A stretch of 7,917 nucleotides of DNA from Methanobacterium sp. UBA8. GTDB lineage: Archaea > Methanobacteriota > Methanobacteria > Methanobacteriales > Methanobacteriaceae. The notes under the pieces were generated by a model. That model made no database searches. It was not told the DNA's origin and was given only the letters and a program-made list of their open reading frames with translations. Positions 1 through 4,980 of this stretch are shown piece after piece. Location: positions 3,553 to 11,469 of the forward strand of contig DADN01000205.1 of assembly GCA_002509665.1 (NCBI GenBank). The letters are read 5' to 3'. The position numbers were made by a program, and so were the translations under genes. Every line of letters starts with the position of its first letter. Position 1 is the stretch's first letter.

Positions 1-1007
1 ACGCTGAAGCTATTGGCCGGGAACTTGGCATTGATGGAAGGACAATCACCGGTGCAGAATTTGCAGCACTAAGTGAAGGAGAAGCTCTAAATCAAATCGA
101 TGAGATTGGAGTTCTTGCCAGGGTCGCTCCAGAGCATAAGGTCAGGCTGGTGAAAACTCTTAAAAAGAAAGGTAATATAGTGGCTATGACAGGTGACGGT
201 GTAAATGATGCTCCGTCCATTAAAACCGCTGATATTGGTATTGCAATGGGCATTACAGGTACTGATGTTGCTAAGGGGGCTGCCAAGATGATCCTTGTTG
301 ATGACAACTTTAAAACCATTGTAACTGCCATAGAAGAAGGGCGTAAGATCTACGATAACCTGCAAAAATTTCTCAGAATCCAGATTGCAAACATGTTCAT
401 GTTTATCCTGGCATTTTTAGGGTCTTCAATATTTGCCATTGCTGGCACCGCACTTTTCACACCCGGTCAAGTATTATGGGTGCACATGCTCGTTGTTGCA
501 CCGATTGGTGTAATGTTTGGGCTCGATATGGCATCGCCAGGTATTATGACTCGTAAACCTCGAAAACATGATGAAGAGATCATCTCGAAAGGAATGTATA
601 TCAGATTATTTATTGCAGGGGCATTCATGGCCGCAACGTCGCTTTATGTGTATCATATAGGGCAGGTATCATATGGTTCCATGCAGATCGGCCAGACTAT
701 GGGACTTGTATCAATATCGTTGATGAATATTTTTCTTGCTCTAAATCTCAGGTTTCCTAAAGATACAGCATTTCAAAGCGCTACATTTTCAAATACCCGG
801 CTTCTTTATGCATACCTCTGGATTTTATTAGGCACGATCCTTATTACAGAAACAAGGGTTTTCCATGAGCTTTTTGGTACCGTTTCACTCGATGCGTACC
901 AATGGGGCATATGTTTCATTCCAGCAATACTACTTTTTATTATAGGAGAGCTATTCAAGGGATATCTTCGCTATAGTAATAAAGAACATCATTCAAAGCT
1001 GGAATAG
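1..1007 (+). CDS. Cation-transporting P-type ATPase (type II-like), C-terminal part; start lies left of the window
   Basis: This is an ATP-driven membrane ion pump, cut by the window edge; the first full codon is at base 3 and 334 residues are visible. The fragment opens in the phosphorylation domain (ARVAPEHK at about residues 41-48) and has the hinge motif TGDGVNDAP at residues 63-71, which coordinates Mg2+ in all P-type ATPases. Six hydrophobic segments follow, matching M5-M10 of type II pumps (for example YDNLQKFLR entering M5, and LWVHMLVV in M6). The phosphorylated Asp and M1-M4 are off the window. The P-domain and the ten-helix layout fit the Ca2+/cation family. The usual M6 ligand motif NxxTD reads HMLVV here, and the SERCA M5 Asn/Glu ligands are also absent by my alignment, so the ion cannot be named. 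The gene ends with TAG and is followed by a T-rich stretch. The family call is secure; the substrate is not. Confidence 0.93.
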   Translation, partial: AEAIGRELGIDGRTITGAEFAALSEGEALNQIDEIGVLARVAPEHKVRLVKTLKKKGNIVAMTGDGVNDAPSIKTADIGIAMGITGTDVAKGAAKMILVDDNFKTIVTAIEEGRKIYDNLQKFLRIQIANMFMFILAFLGSSIFAIAGTALFTPGQVLWVHMLVVAPIGVMFGLDMASPGIMTRKPRKHDEEIISKGMYIRLFIAGAFMAATSLYVYHIGQVSYGSMQIGQTMGLVSISLMNIFLALNLRFPKDTAFQSATFSNTRLLYAYLWILLGTILITETRVFHELFGTVSLDAYQWGICFIPAILLFIIGELFKGYLRYSNKEHHSKLE

Positions 1008-1009
1008 AT

Positions 1010-1025
1010 GCTTAGTAAGCTTTTT
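1010..1025 (+). terminator. Small hairpin plus T5 after the P-type ATPase gene
   Basis: Directly after the ATPase stop codon, GCTT (1010-1013) can pair with AAGC (1017-1020) across a 3-base loop, followed by TTTTT at 1021-1025. The stem is only 4 bp. Archaeal termination depends mainly on the T-rich tract, so the tract is the stronger part of this call. Confidence 0.35.
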
Positions 1026-1062
1026 AGTTTGATTAAAAGTTATTATATCTTTACCCGTAAAA

Positions 1063-1067
1063 GGAGG
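1063..1067 (+). promoter_or_regulatory. Strong Shine-Dalgarno (GGAGG) that fixes a TTG start
   Basis: GGAGG, extended to AAGGAGGT, lies seven bases before the TTG at 1075. The nearest ATG, at 1079, is out of frame, so this site decides the unusual start codon of the downstream membrane protein. Confidence 0.75.
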
Positions 1068-1074
1068 TATTATT

Positions 1075-1422
1075 TTGAATGAAAAACCAGTTGATGAAAA
1101 GAGACAAAAATGGATTAAGCGACTTACTGTTATTGTGGCAATATGGGGAATCTTGAGCCTTGAATTTTCATCCACTGTATTTGGAGTTATATTCATTCTC
1201 TTTGCAGTATTGATTTATCTATCTAAAAGTTTTATGGTTATATATGTGCTTGGAGTTATTTTATGGATTTTAGGGGCGATAGAGCTATTGAATGCAGCAG
1301 GTTTTAATGTTGGATTTACGGTAAGTGCAGCTTATGGGATTGAACTGATTATAGTTGCAGTTGTTAACTTTATAATAGGGGGATTGATTATTTATAGAAC
1401 AAGGAAATTAGAATATGCTTAA
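1075..1422 (+). CDS. Small multi-pass membrane protein of unknown function (115 aa)
   Basis: I do not recognise this protein. It begins with TTG, supported by a perfect ribosome site seven bases upstream. The N-terminal 16 residues are charged and basic (EKPVDEKRQKWIKR), as expected for a cytoplasmic leader. Four hydrophobic stretches follow, roughly residues 17-30, 33-50, 53-73 and 86-107, with a short basic end (YRTRKLEYA). No catalytic motif or metal-binding cluster is visible. It lies 67 bases after the P-type ATPase stop in the same direction, with a T-rich stretch between them, so co-transcription is possible but not shown. It converges on the GMC oxidoreductase gene. The strong ribosome site and sustained hydrophobic pattern make it a real gene; the function is open. 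Confidence 0.8.
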   Translation: MNEKPVDEKRQKWIKRLTVIVAIWGILSLEFSSTVFGVIFILFAVLIYLSKSFMVIYVLGVILWILGAIELLNAAGFNVGFTVSAAYGIELIIVAVVNFIIGGLIIYRTRKLEYA

Positions 1423-1452
1423 ATTTAGAAGATAATCATTATTTCTTAATTC

Positions 1453-1523
1453 AGACTTTAGTCTACTATTTAAGTGGATTTTTAAAATAAGAATAAGAAA
1501 TAGCTTAATTTAAAAAAATAAAA
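1453..1523. terminator. Convergent gene-end region with short hairpin and T/A tracts
   Basis: The 101 bases between the two converging stop codons hold no gene. AGACT (1453-1457) pairs perfectly with AGTCT (1460-1464). For the plus strand, a TTTTTAAAA tract follows near 1479. For the minus strand, the A-rich run at 1512-1523 reads as T-rich immediately after the GMC gene stop. Together these look like back-to-back archaeal U-tract terminators. Confidence 0.45.
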
Positions 1524-2717
1524 TTATTTATTAATTATATGTTTTGCAAGCCTTTTTGAAAGTGCAAGAATAGTAACAACAGGTGGTGCACCTGGGGCTT
1601 CTGGGAAAACACTTGCATCTGGAACATAAAGCCCTTCTATTTCAGTCTGAAGGTTTGTATCAACAACATCACCTATTGCAGCAGTTCCACCAGGGTGTGC
1701 TCCTCTTGCATAAGTTGATACGAGTGTTTCAGGAATTACACCTGCTTCAGTTAATACTGCACCGGCAATAGCGGTTCCACGTGCTAAAAGAGCAATATCT
1801 TCTGCAGTGTTGAGTTTTATCACCTCATCCTGCGTAACTTTACCTGAAGGTTCGTCTTTTATTTTAACCATAAGTCCAAGGATATCTTTTTTACGAGCTT
1901 TATATTTTTTGAGCTTATTTACTAAAATTTCTGAAAAATGAGGGCCTAAAACCATATCATCTAATTTTATGAGGGCATTCATTGTTACTTCCTTGTTGTA
2001 CTTTATATTTTTAAGTATTCCCCCAACAGTAACAAATGTATCGACAAAAAGGTTGTTACCCGCATCTATGCCTATTTTTTGCAGTAATCGAGGCGTTTGG
2101 ATTGCACCGGCTGATAATATTACAATATCAGCTTCAAATACCTTTTCATTACTTTTTACACCCTTTACTTTTCCATCAGAAATAATAATATCAGTAACAG
2201 GGGTGTTTTCTACAATTTTTGCACCATATTCTTCCGCTTCTTGGATATATTTAATACTGGTCCATTTAGCTTCCCTTGGACATCCAAAAAAACACTTGCC
2301 GCAGGGTTTACATAAATCAGGGTATATGAACTTGGGCATTTTTTGAATTTCTAGGCCTAAAGATCTGGCAGCGTCCATTATTTTTTTGGTTCCTTCTCCA
2401 AAATGTGAGTCTGGAAGGGTATTTATACACAGTTCATTTTCTATCTCTTCAAATTCACTGCTTAAATCAATTCCTAATTTTTTAAAAGATTCTTCACAGG
2501 TTCTCACAGCGTTCCCTGCTGTTACGAGAGTGGTACCTCCTAAACAGACGGTACTTGACACTTCTGTCCCTACATTTAATACATCGTAATATTTATATGC
2601 TTTTTTAGTACTAGTAGATGGCCCTTTTTCAATTACAGTGACTGAAATGCCTGCTTTGGCAAGTTCTTTTGCAATGATTCCTCCACCTGCACCTGATCCT
2701 ACAACTATAGCTTTCAT
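1524..2717 (-). CDS. GMC-type FAD-dependent oxidoreductase with four-cysteine cluster (397 aa)
   Basis: This is a flavoprotein oxidoreductase; the substrate is unknown. The ATG at 2717 is chosen because AAGGA (2725-2730 on this strand) sits seven bases before it; a TTG five codons upstream would overlap that site and has no ribosome site of its own. An FAD Rossmann motif GSGAGG occurs at residues 7-12, with the ribose-binding Glu at 30 (VTVIEKG). Residues 136-146 give CxxCxxCxxxC (C136, C139, C142, C146, then P), spaced like a ferredoxin-type [4Fe-4S] ligand set. [12 protein letters not shown] near residue 202 and HPGGTAAIG from H341 are GMC hallmarks, followed by [22 protein letters not shown]. 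The second catalytic GMC position, usually His or Asn before Pro, appears to be Ala377. At 397 residues it is shorter than typical GMC enzymes (about 500-600). It is probably cytoplasmic: no signal peptide is seen. It lies 49 bases downstream of the membrane-protein gene on the same strand. Confidence 0.88.
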   Translation of the reverse strand: MKAIVVGSGAGGGIIAKELAKAGISVTVIEKGPSTSTKKAYKYYDVLNVGTEVSSTVCLGGTTLVTAGNAVRTCEESFKKLGIDLSSEFEEIENELCINTLPDSHFGEGTKKIMDAARSLGLEIQKMPKFIYPDLCKPCGKCFFGCPREAKWTSIKYIQEAEEYGAKIVENTPVTDIIISDGKVKGVKSNEKVFEADIVILSAGAIQTPRLLQKIGIDAGNNLFVDTFVTVGGILKNIKYNKEVTMNALIKLDDMVLGPHFSEILVNKLKKYKARKKDILGLMVKIKDEPSGKVTQDEVIKLNTAEDIALLARGTAIAGAVLTEAGVIPETLVSTYARGAHPGGTAAIGDVVDTNLQTEIEGLYVPDASVFPEAPGAPPVVTILALSKRLAKHIINK

Positions 2718-2724
2718 TTTAATA

Positions 2725-2730
2725 TCCTTC
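2725..2730 (-). promoter_or_regulatory. Shine-Dalgarno of the GMC oxidoreductase gene
   Basis: GAAGGA on the minus strand sits seven bases ahead of the ATG at 2717. It overlaps the alternative upstream TTG (2730-2732) and therefore argues against that start. Confidence 0.6.
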
Positions 2731-2766
2731 AAATGAGTTATAATGATAATTTATATTCCATAATAG

Positions 2767-3387
2767 TTATTTCTTTTTTAAACTTCTTCTTGGTTTATTA
2801 TTAAAGTTTCTCTGCCTTTTATTTCTACCTAAAGTCCTTCCTGATCTATTATTAAAGCTTTTTTGGCCTTTATTTTTATTTAAAATTAATTTTAAATAGC
2901 CATTAAAGCTTTTTTGAGGTTTATCTCTTTTTTCGTATCTTTCATTTTTAGTATATCTTTCAGCTTTAGTTTTCTTTTTGAAAAGTTTTTGTACTACTGC
3001 TCCACCTATAGCTCCAAATCCTGTACAAGTTATAACTAAAACTAAAAATCCCATTATTAAAGTAAATAATCCTCCTAATTCTAATTTAAACATTTTAGAA
3101 CTAGATAGGCTTGGAAGATCAGGAAGTACTGGTGAAACAAAAAAGCCGTAAATAAATACAATAAGACCAATTACTCCTCCAGCAACTGCGCCAATCATAT
3201 AACTTCTTTGATTATCTACTGTGAGGTAATTTGCAAGAAAACCAATTAGTATAATAGAAAATAGGCCTTTAATTCCAATAAATGGTAAAATAATAAGACC
3301 AACTATTATGCTTATAAGTACTGCAGCTCCCCTACCAAATCCTGCCATAATTTTACTTCCCAAATATAACAGATATCTATTATCCAT
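2767..3387 (-). CDS. Membrane protein, DUF5518-like layout, with basic repeated tail (206 aa)
   Basis: Function is unknown. Residues 22-56 form one or two membrane segments, with further segments at about 64-85 and 107-130. Small-residue turns (AVAGGVIG, GFGAIGGAVV) resemble the DUF5518-type membrane proteins common in methanobacteria; this is a resemblance by eye, not a search result. From about residue 134 the protein becomes strongly basic and polar, ending in three copies of a roughly 17-residue unit (QKSFN... at 158, 175 and 192). By the positive-inside rule the tail should be cytoplasmic, where it might bind nucleic acid or acidic partners; that is inference. No clear ribosome site precedes the ATG at 3387. 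An in-frame ATG at 3348 (Met14) is an alternative, because a TATA-like ATATAAA at 3395-3401 would place a transcript start between the two ATGs. It may share a transcript with the GMC gene. Confidence 0.72.
   Translation of the reverse strand: MDNRYLLYLGSKIMAGFGRGAAVLISIIVGLIILPFIGIKGLFSIILIGFLANYLTVDNQRSYMIGAVAGGVIGLIVFIYGFFVSPVLPDLPSLSSSKMFKLELGGLFTLIMGFLVLVITCTGFGAIGGAVVQKLFKKKTKAERYTKNERYEKRDKPQKSFNGYLKLILNKNKGQKSFNNRSGRTLGRNKRQRNFNNKPRRSLKKK
2770..2916 (-). repeat. Three degenerate 51-base tandem repeats coding a basic tail
   Basis: The 3' end of the membrane-protein gene consists of three in-frame units: 2866-2916 (QKSFNGYLKLILNKNKG), 2815-2865 (QKSFNNRSGRTLGRNKR) and 2770-2814 (QRNFNNKPRRSLKKK, two residues short). 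Q, F-N at positions 4-5, L at position 12 and basic residues near the end are kept in all copies. Confidence 0.7.
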
Positions 3388-3394
3388 GAGCTTA

Positions 3395-3418
3395 TTTATA
3401 TCTATTTCGGAATATATT
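3395..3418 (-). promoter_or_regulatory. Candidate TATA boxes for the minus-strand gene pair
   Basis: Two TATA-like elements precede the membrane-protein gene on the minus strand: AATATATT at 3411-3418 and ATATAAA at 3395-3401. The first would give a nearly leaderless start at the 3387 ATG. The second would place the transcript start near 3371 and favour the ATG at 3348. The sequence alone does not decide between them. Confidence 0.35.
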
Positions 3419-3525
3419 GAATTTTAGAAAATTTTTTGTTGTAAAACATTCCATTAACTAGTTATGAGCATAATAGAATAATTTAATAGAATAATAATAG
3501 ATTTCAAAAAATTGATATGCAAAAT

Positions 3526-3537
3526 TATATAAATCAT
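3526..3537 (+). promoter_or_regulatory. Archaeal TATA box of hairpin unit 1
   Basis: TATATAAATCAT is preceded by an A-rich BRE-like stretch (CAAAAT). The predicted transcript start about 27-30 bases downstream falls at GACCATA (3556). The same 12 bases recur at 3885, with the same GACCATA at nearly the same distance (30 versus 31 bases), which strengthens the promoter call beyond chance A/T richness. Confidence 0.55.
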
Positions 3538-3555
3538 TACTTCTTTATTTAAATT

Positions 3556-3655
3556 GACCATATGTACTCTGGACACCTGCTACAGGGTGTCCAGGATTCT
3601 AATATTGCTTAAAAGTTAACAAAATCGTTAACTGCTTAAAAATATAACTCATTTT
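3556..3655 (+). ncRNA. Candidate small structured RNA, unit 1
   Basis: The predicted RNA starts at GACCATA and forms a hairpin from CTGGACACC (3569-3577) and GGTGTCCAG (3586-3594), a perfect 9-bp stem with an 8-base loop. The stem can lengthen to 11 bp with a bulged G and a CTA triloop. A second inverted repeat follows (AGTTAAC/GTTAACT, 3614-3633), and a T5 tract at 3651-3655 is a plausible end, giving about 100 bases. Support comes from the GC-rich stem in AT-rich DNA and from the related unit 360 bases downstream. I do not recognise it as a known RNA family. Both ends are inferred; a DNA operator or extragenic palindrome remains possible. Confidence 0.42.
3614..3633. repeat. Inverted repeat AGTTAAC - 6 - GTTAACT
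   Basis: Perfect 7-bp arms are separated by AAAATC. It lies 19 bases after the unit 1 hairpin. A weaker counterpart, TGTTAA - 8 - TTAACA, lies at 3992-4011 after the unit 2 hairpin. It could be a second RNA stem or a protein site. Confidence 0.5.
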
Positions 3656-3884
3656 TAAAATCATAATTAATTTGGAACCTGTAAAAATAGATCAATTTAT
3701 TTAAGATAAATAAATCCATAAACTAGCGTAAAATGATTATTATAAATGCATAAATTTATGATAACTTAATTTAATGACCTAAATGGCTTTATTTGTAATA
3801 TTCATTTTATAAGGATATTTTTTATTGTCTGAGGATATAAAAATAATTGCGGGATGTATTAATTTGTTACTCGACACGCAAACA

Positions 3885-3896
3885 TATATAAATCAT
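3885..3896 (+). promoter_or_regulatory. Archaeal TATA box of hairpin unit 2
   Basis: TATATAAATCAT is identical to the unit 1 element and is again preceded by an A-rich stretch (GCAAACA). It lies 31 bases ahead of GACCATA at 3916. Confidence 0.55.
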
Positions 3897-3915
3897 GATG
3901 GAATATTGTTATATG

Positions 3916-4016
3916 GACCATAAAAAGTCTCCCTGGACACTCGCCCCTAAAAGTGTCCAGGACACTATTTAATATAAATAAAGTAAAATATTGTTAATTT
4001 GGTCGTTAACATTTTA
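3916..4016 (+). ncRNA. Candidate small structured RNA, unit 2
   Basis: This is a paralogue of unit 1. It starts at GACCATA and forms CCTGGACACT (3932-3941) paired perfectly with AGTGTCCAGG (3952-3961) around a 10-base loop. The inner pair is T-A where unit 1 has C-G, a compensatory change that keeps the stem. GACCA (3916-3920) can also pair with TGGTC (4000-4004), which could close the whole transcript. The TTTT near 4012-4015 is a possible end, about 100 bases from the start. A 19-codon ORF overlaps it (3913-3972) but has no room for a ribosome site. The ends and RNA nature are inferred; no known family is recognised. Confidence 0.42.
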
Positions 4017-4041
4017 TTCCTGAATTCATTACGAGTTCAGG
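3973..4041 (+). other. Possible third, degenerate hairpin unit
   Basis: A 9-bp stem of CCTGAATTC (4019-4027) with GAGTTCAGG (4033-4041), including one G-T wobble and an ATTAC loop, lies 46 bases after a TATAAAT at 3973. The same TATAAAT-to-stem spacing is 41 and 45 bases in units 1 and 2. The stem keeps the closing CCTG/CAGG, and the sequence after it (CAGGACTAATACT) resembles that after unit 1 (CAGGATTCTAATATT). It lacks GACCATA and the GGACAC core, so homology is tentative. Confidence 0.3.
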
Positions 4042-4182
4042 ACTAATACTACTTCTAAGTCATATAAAATTCAATTTAATGAGTTTAATTAGTGAATATT
4101 CTTCAAAACAATAATGTTAACAGCATATATGAAACTATTTTTCTATATTTTATATGTTAAACTTTAAATTTTTAGGCATACC

Positions 4183-4197
4183 AAAAACTTTATATAG
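4183..4197 (+). promoter_or_regulatory. BRE/TATA promoter of the dtxR-feoB operon
   Basis: AAAAAC (BRE-like, 4183-4188) is followed by TTTATATAG (4189-4197), the best-formed archaeal promoter in the window. A start about 27 bases after the TATA centre falls near 4220, giving a leader of roughly 20 bases that contains the ribosome site. Confidence 0.65.
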
Positions 4198-4205
4198 TTT
4201 CTACA

Positions 4206-4219
4206 ATAACTATAGTTAT
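4206..4219. promoter_or_regulatory. 14-bp perfect palindrome between TATA and predicted start
   Basis: ATAACTATAGTTAT is a perfect 14-bp palindrome placed just after the TATA box and ending at the predicted transcript start. That is a common position for archaeal repressors that block RNA polymerase recruitment. The bound protein is unknown; the DtxR-like regulator encoded downstream is one candidate. Confidence 0.45.
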
Positions 4220-4225
4220 CAAAGT

Positions 4226-4241
4226 TTTAGGTGGACCTAAA
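4226..4241. promoter_or_regulatory. DtxR-box-like inverted repeat over the ribosome site and start codon
   Basis: TTTAGGT (4226-4232), GG, then ACCTAAA (4235-4241) is a perfect inverted repeat whose last base is the A of the dtxR ATG. The half-sites TTAGGT/ACCTAA match the outer arms of the known bacterial DtxR operator (TTAGGTTAG/CTAACCTAA), though the spacing is shorter. It encloses the Shine-Dalgarno GGTGG (4230-4234). As DNA it could be the operator for autoregulation; as RNA it could form only a strained hairpin. Confidence 0.5.
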
Positions 4242-4978
4242 TGTCAAAAAATACAACACTTAGCGGAAATGTAGAGGAATATCTTGAATTATTATACAAG
4301 CTCAGCCCAAATGGAGAAAAGGTCAGTACTTCAATGATTTCAGAAAATCTCAAAATCGCACCAGCAAGCGCTACCCAAATGCTTAAAAAATTAGCAGATA
4401 AAGGCTATGTTGAATATTCTCCATATAAGGGAGCAATATTAACAGTAGAAGGCCTTAAAATTGCAAAGAAAGTCACAAGGAAACATAGATTGCTTGAGAG
4501 ATTTTTATGTGACATCTTAAAGATCAAAAGCAATAAGATCCATGACCAGGCATGCGAAATGGAACATGTACTGTCTGACGATGCCGAAAGGGCGCTTTGC
4601 CACCTTTTAGAACATCCGAATAAATGTCCTGGTGACAGCGTTATTCCAGAATGTGATTTAAAATTTACAACCTGTGAAGAATGCAAAGAACGGAAAGAAG
4701 TGGATGTAGAAGAAGTTGGAAAAAGAAATGAAAATCTAATCTCAATACTCGACCTTAACGAACACAAAAAAGGTAAAGTAAGTTTTATAAGGGGAGATCA
4801 CAAGGTTATCCGAAGACTTCTAGATATGGGAATTACCATTGGTGCAATTATAAGCGTAGTCAAAGTCGCGCCACTTGGAGGGCCTGTTGAAGTTGCAGTT
4901 AGAGGATCAAAACTTGCTCTTGGCAGAGATATAGCTTCAAATGTTTTTATTGAAGCTTGTGGCGAGATGGGGTGCTGA
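4241..4978 (+). CDS. DtxR-family iron-dependent repressor with fused FeoA-like domain (245 aa)
   Basis: This is probably an Fe(II)-sensing transcriptional repressor controlling iron uptake. Residues 8-70 form the DtxR winged helix-turn-helix ([11 protein letters not shown], then [17 protein letters not shown]). Residues 75-125 are the dimerisation and metal domain: H82 and E86 (KHRLLERFL), H101, and the C105-x-x-E108-H109 cluster in [10 protein letters not shown] match DtxR ancillary and primary ligands (H79, E83, H98, C102, E105, H106). The Met10 position of DtxR aligns with Glu13. A cysteine loop (C129, C138, C145, C148) follows. Residues 178-240 are a FeoA/SH3-like domain ([32 protein letters not shown]). 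Cys at the primary site favours iron over manganese. The start follows GGTGG by six bases. It ends two bases before feoB, clearly the same operon, and is probably autoregulated through the inverted repeats upstream. Confidence 0.92.
   Translation: MSKNTTLSGNVEEYLELLYKLSPNGEKVSTSMISENLKIAPASATQMLKKLADKGYVEYSPYKGAILTVEGLKIAKKVTRKHRLLERFLCDILKIKSNKIHDQACEMEHVLSDDAERALCHLLEHPNKCPGDSVIPECDLKFTTCEECKERKEVDVEEVGKRNENLISILDLNEHKKGKVSFIRGDHKVIRRLLDMGITIGAIISVVKVAPLGGPVEVAVRGSKLALGRDIASNVFIEACGEMGC
4969..4974 (+). promoter_or_regulatory. Shine-Dalgarno of feoB inside the dtxR 3' end
   Basis: GGGGTG ends six bases before the TTG at 4981 and overlaps the last codons of dtxR, as expected for translational coupling. 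The upstream TTG at 4957 has no comparable site, so 4981 is preferred. Confidence 0.6.
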
Positions 4979-4980
4979 TA

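Larger units (their letters stand above)
3388..4182. other. Long AT-rich intergenic region with several structured elements
   Basis: About 850 bases separate the divergent membrane-protein gene and the iron operon. I see no convincing protein-coding ORF here. Besides the hairpin units described separately, it holds an A/T-only inverted repeat at 3696-3714 (TTTATTTA, 3-base gap, TAAATAAA) and a 12-bp palindrome CATAAATTTATG at 3749-3760. GTTAAC occurs four times (3615, 3627, 4005, 4116). The GC-rich hairpins stand out sharply from this background. Confidence 0.6.

Noticed and set aside
1969..2346. A 125-codon plus-strand ORF inside the GMC gene
   Set aside because: It lies wholly opposite a well-supported enzyme gene whose motifs span the same bases; it is an antisense shadow with no recognisable domain.
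3569..3594. The unit 1 hairpin as a classic intrinsic terminator
   Set aside because: No T tract follows the stem directly, there is no gene upstream on that strand for over 2 kb, and a matched promoter sits just before it.
3562..3612. A 16-codon ORF across the unit 1 hairpin, sharing Val-Gln-Asp near its end with the unit 2 ORF
   Set aside because: There is no ribosome site, and the hairpin loops differ by two bases between units, so the left arms are read in different frames. The shared tripeptide is explained by the conserved right arm of the stem. RNA structure is the better explanation.
3776..3785. GACCTAAATG, a 10-base match to the sequence at the dtxR start (4234-4243)
   Set aside because: Only one half of the inverted repeat is present, there is no TTTAGGT partner, and the ORF after this ATG ends after nine codons. 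A chance match in AT-rich DNA is likely.
3913..3972. A 19-codon ORF across the unit 2 hairpin
   Set aside because: Its ATG coincides with the predicted transcript start, leaving no leader or ribosome site, and the reading frame is not kept between the two units.
3388..4240. A CRISPR array, insertion sequence or replication origin in the long intergenic region
   Set aside because: There are no regularly spaced identical repeats, no transposase or terminal inverted repeats with target duplications, and no cluster of origin-box-like GC-rich repeats.
4405..4767. A 120-codon minus-strand ORF inside the DtxR gene
   Set aside because: It is opposite the metal-binding domain of the regulator, is rich in Ser as expected from complement reading, and has no motif.
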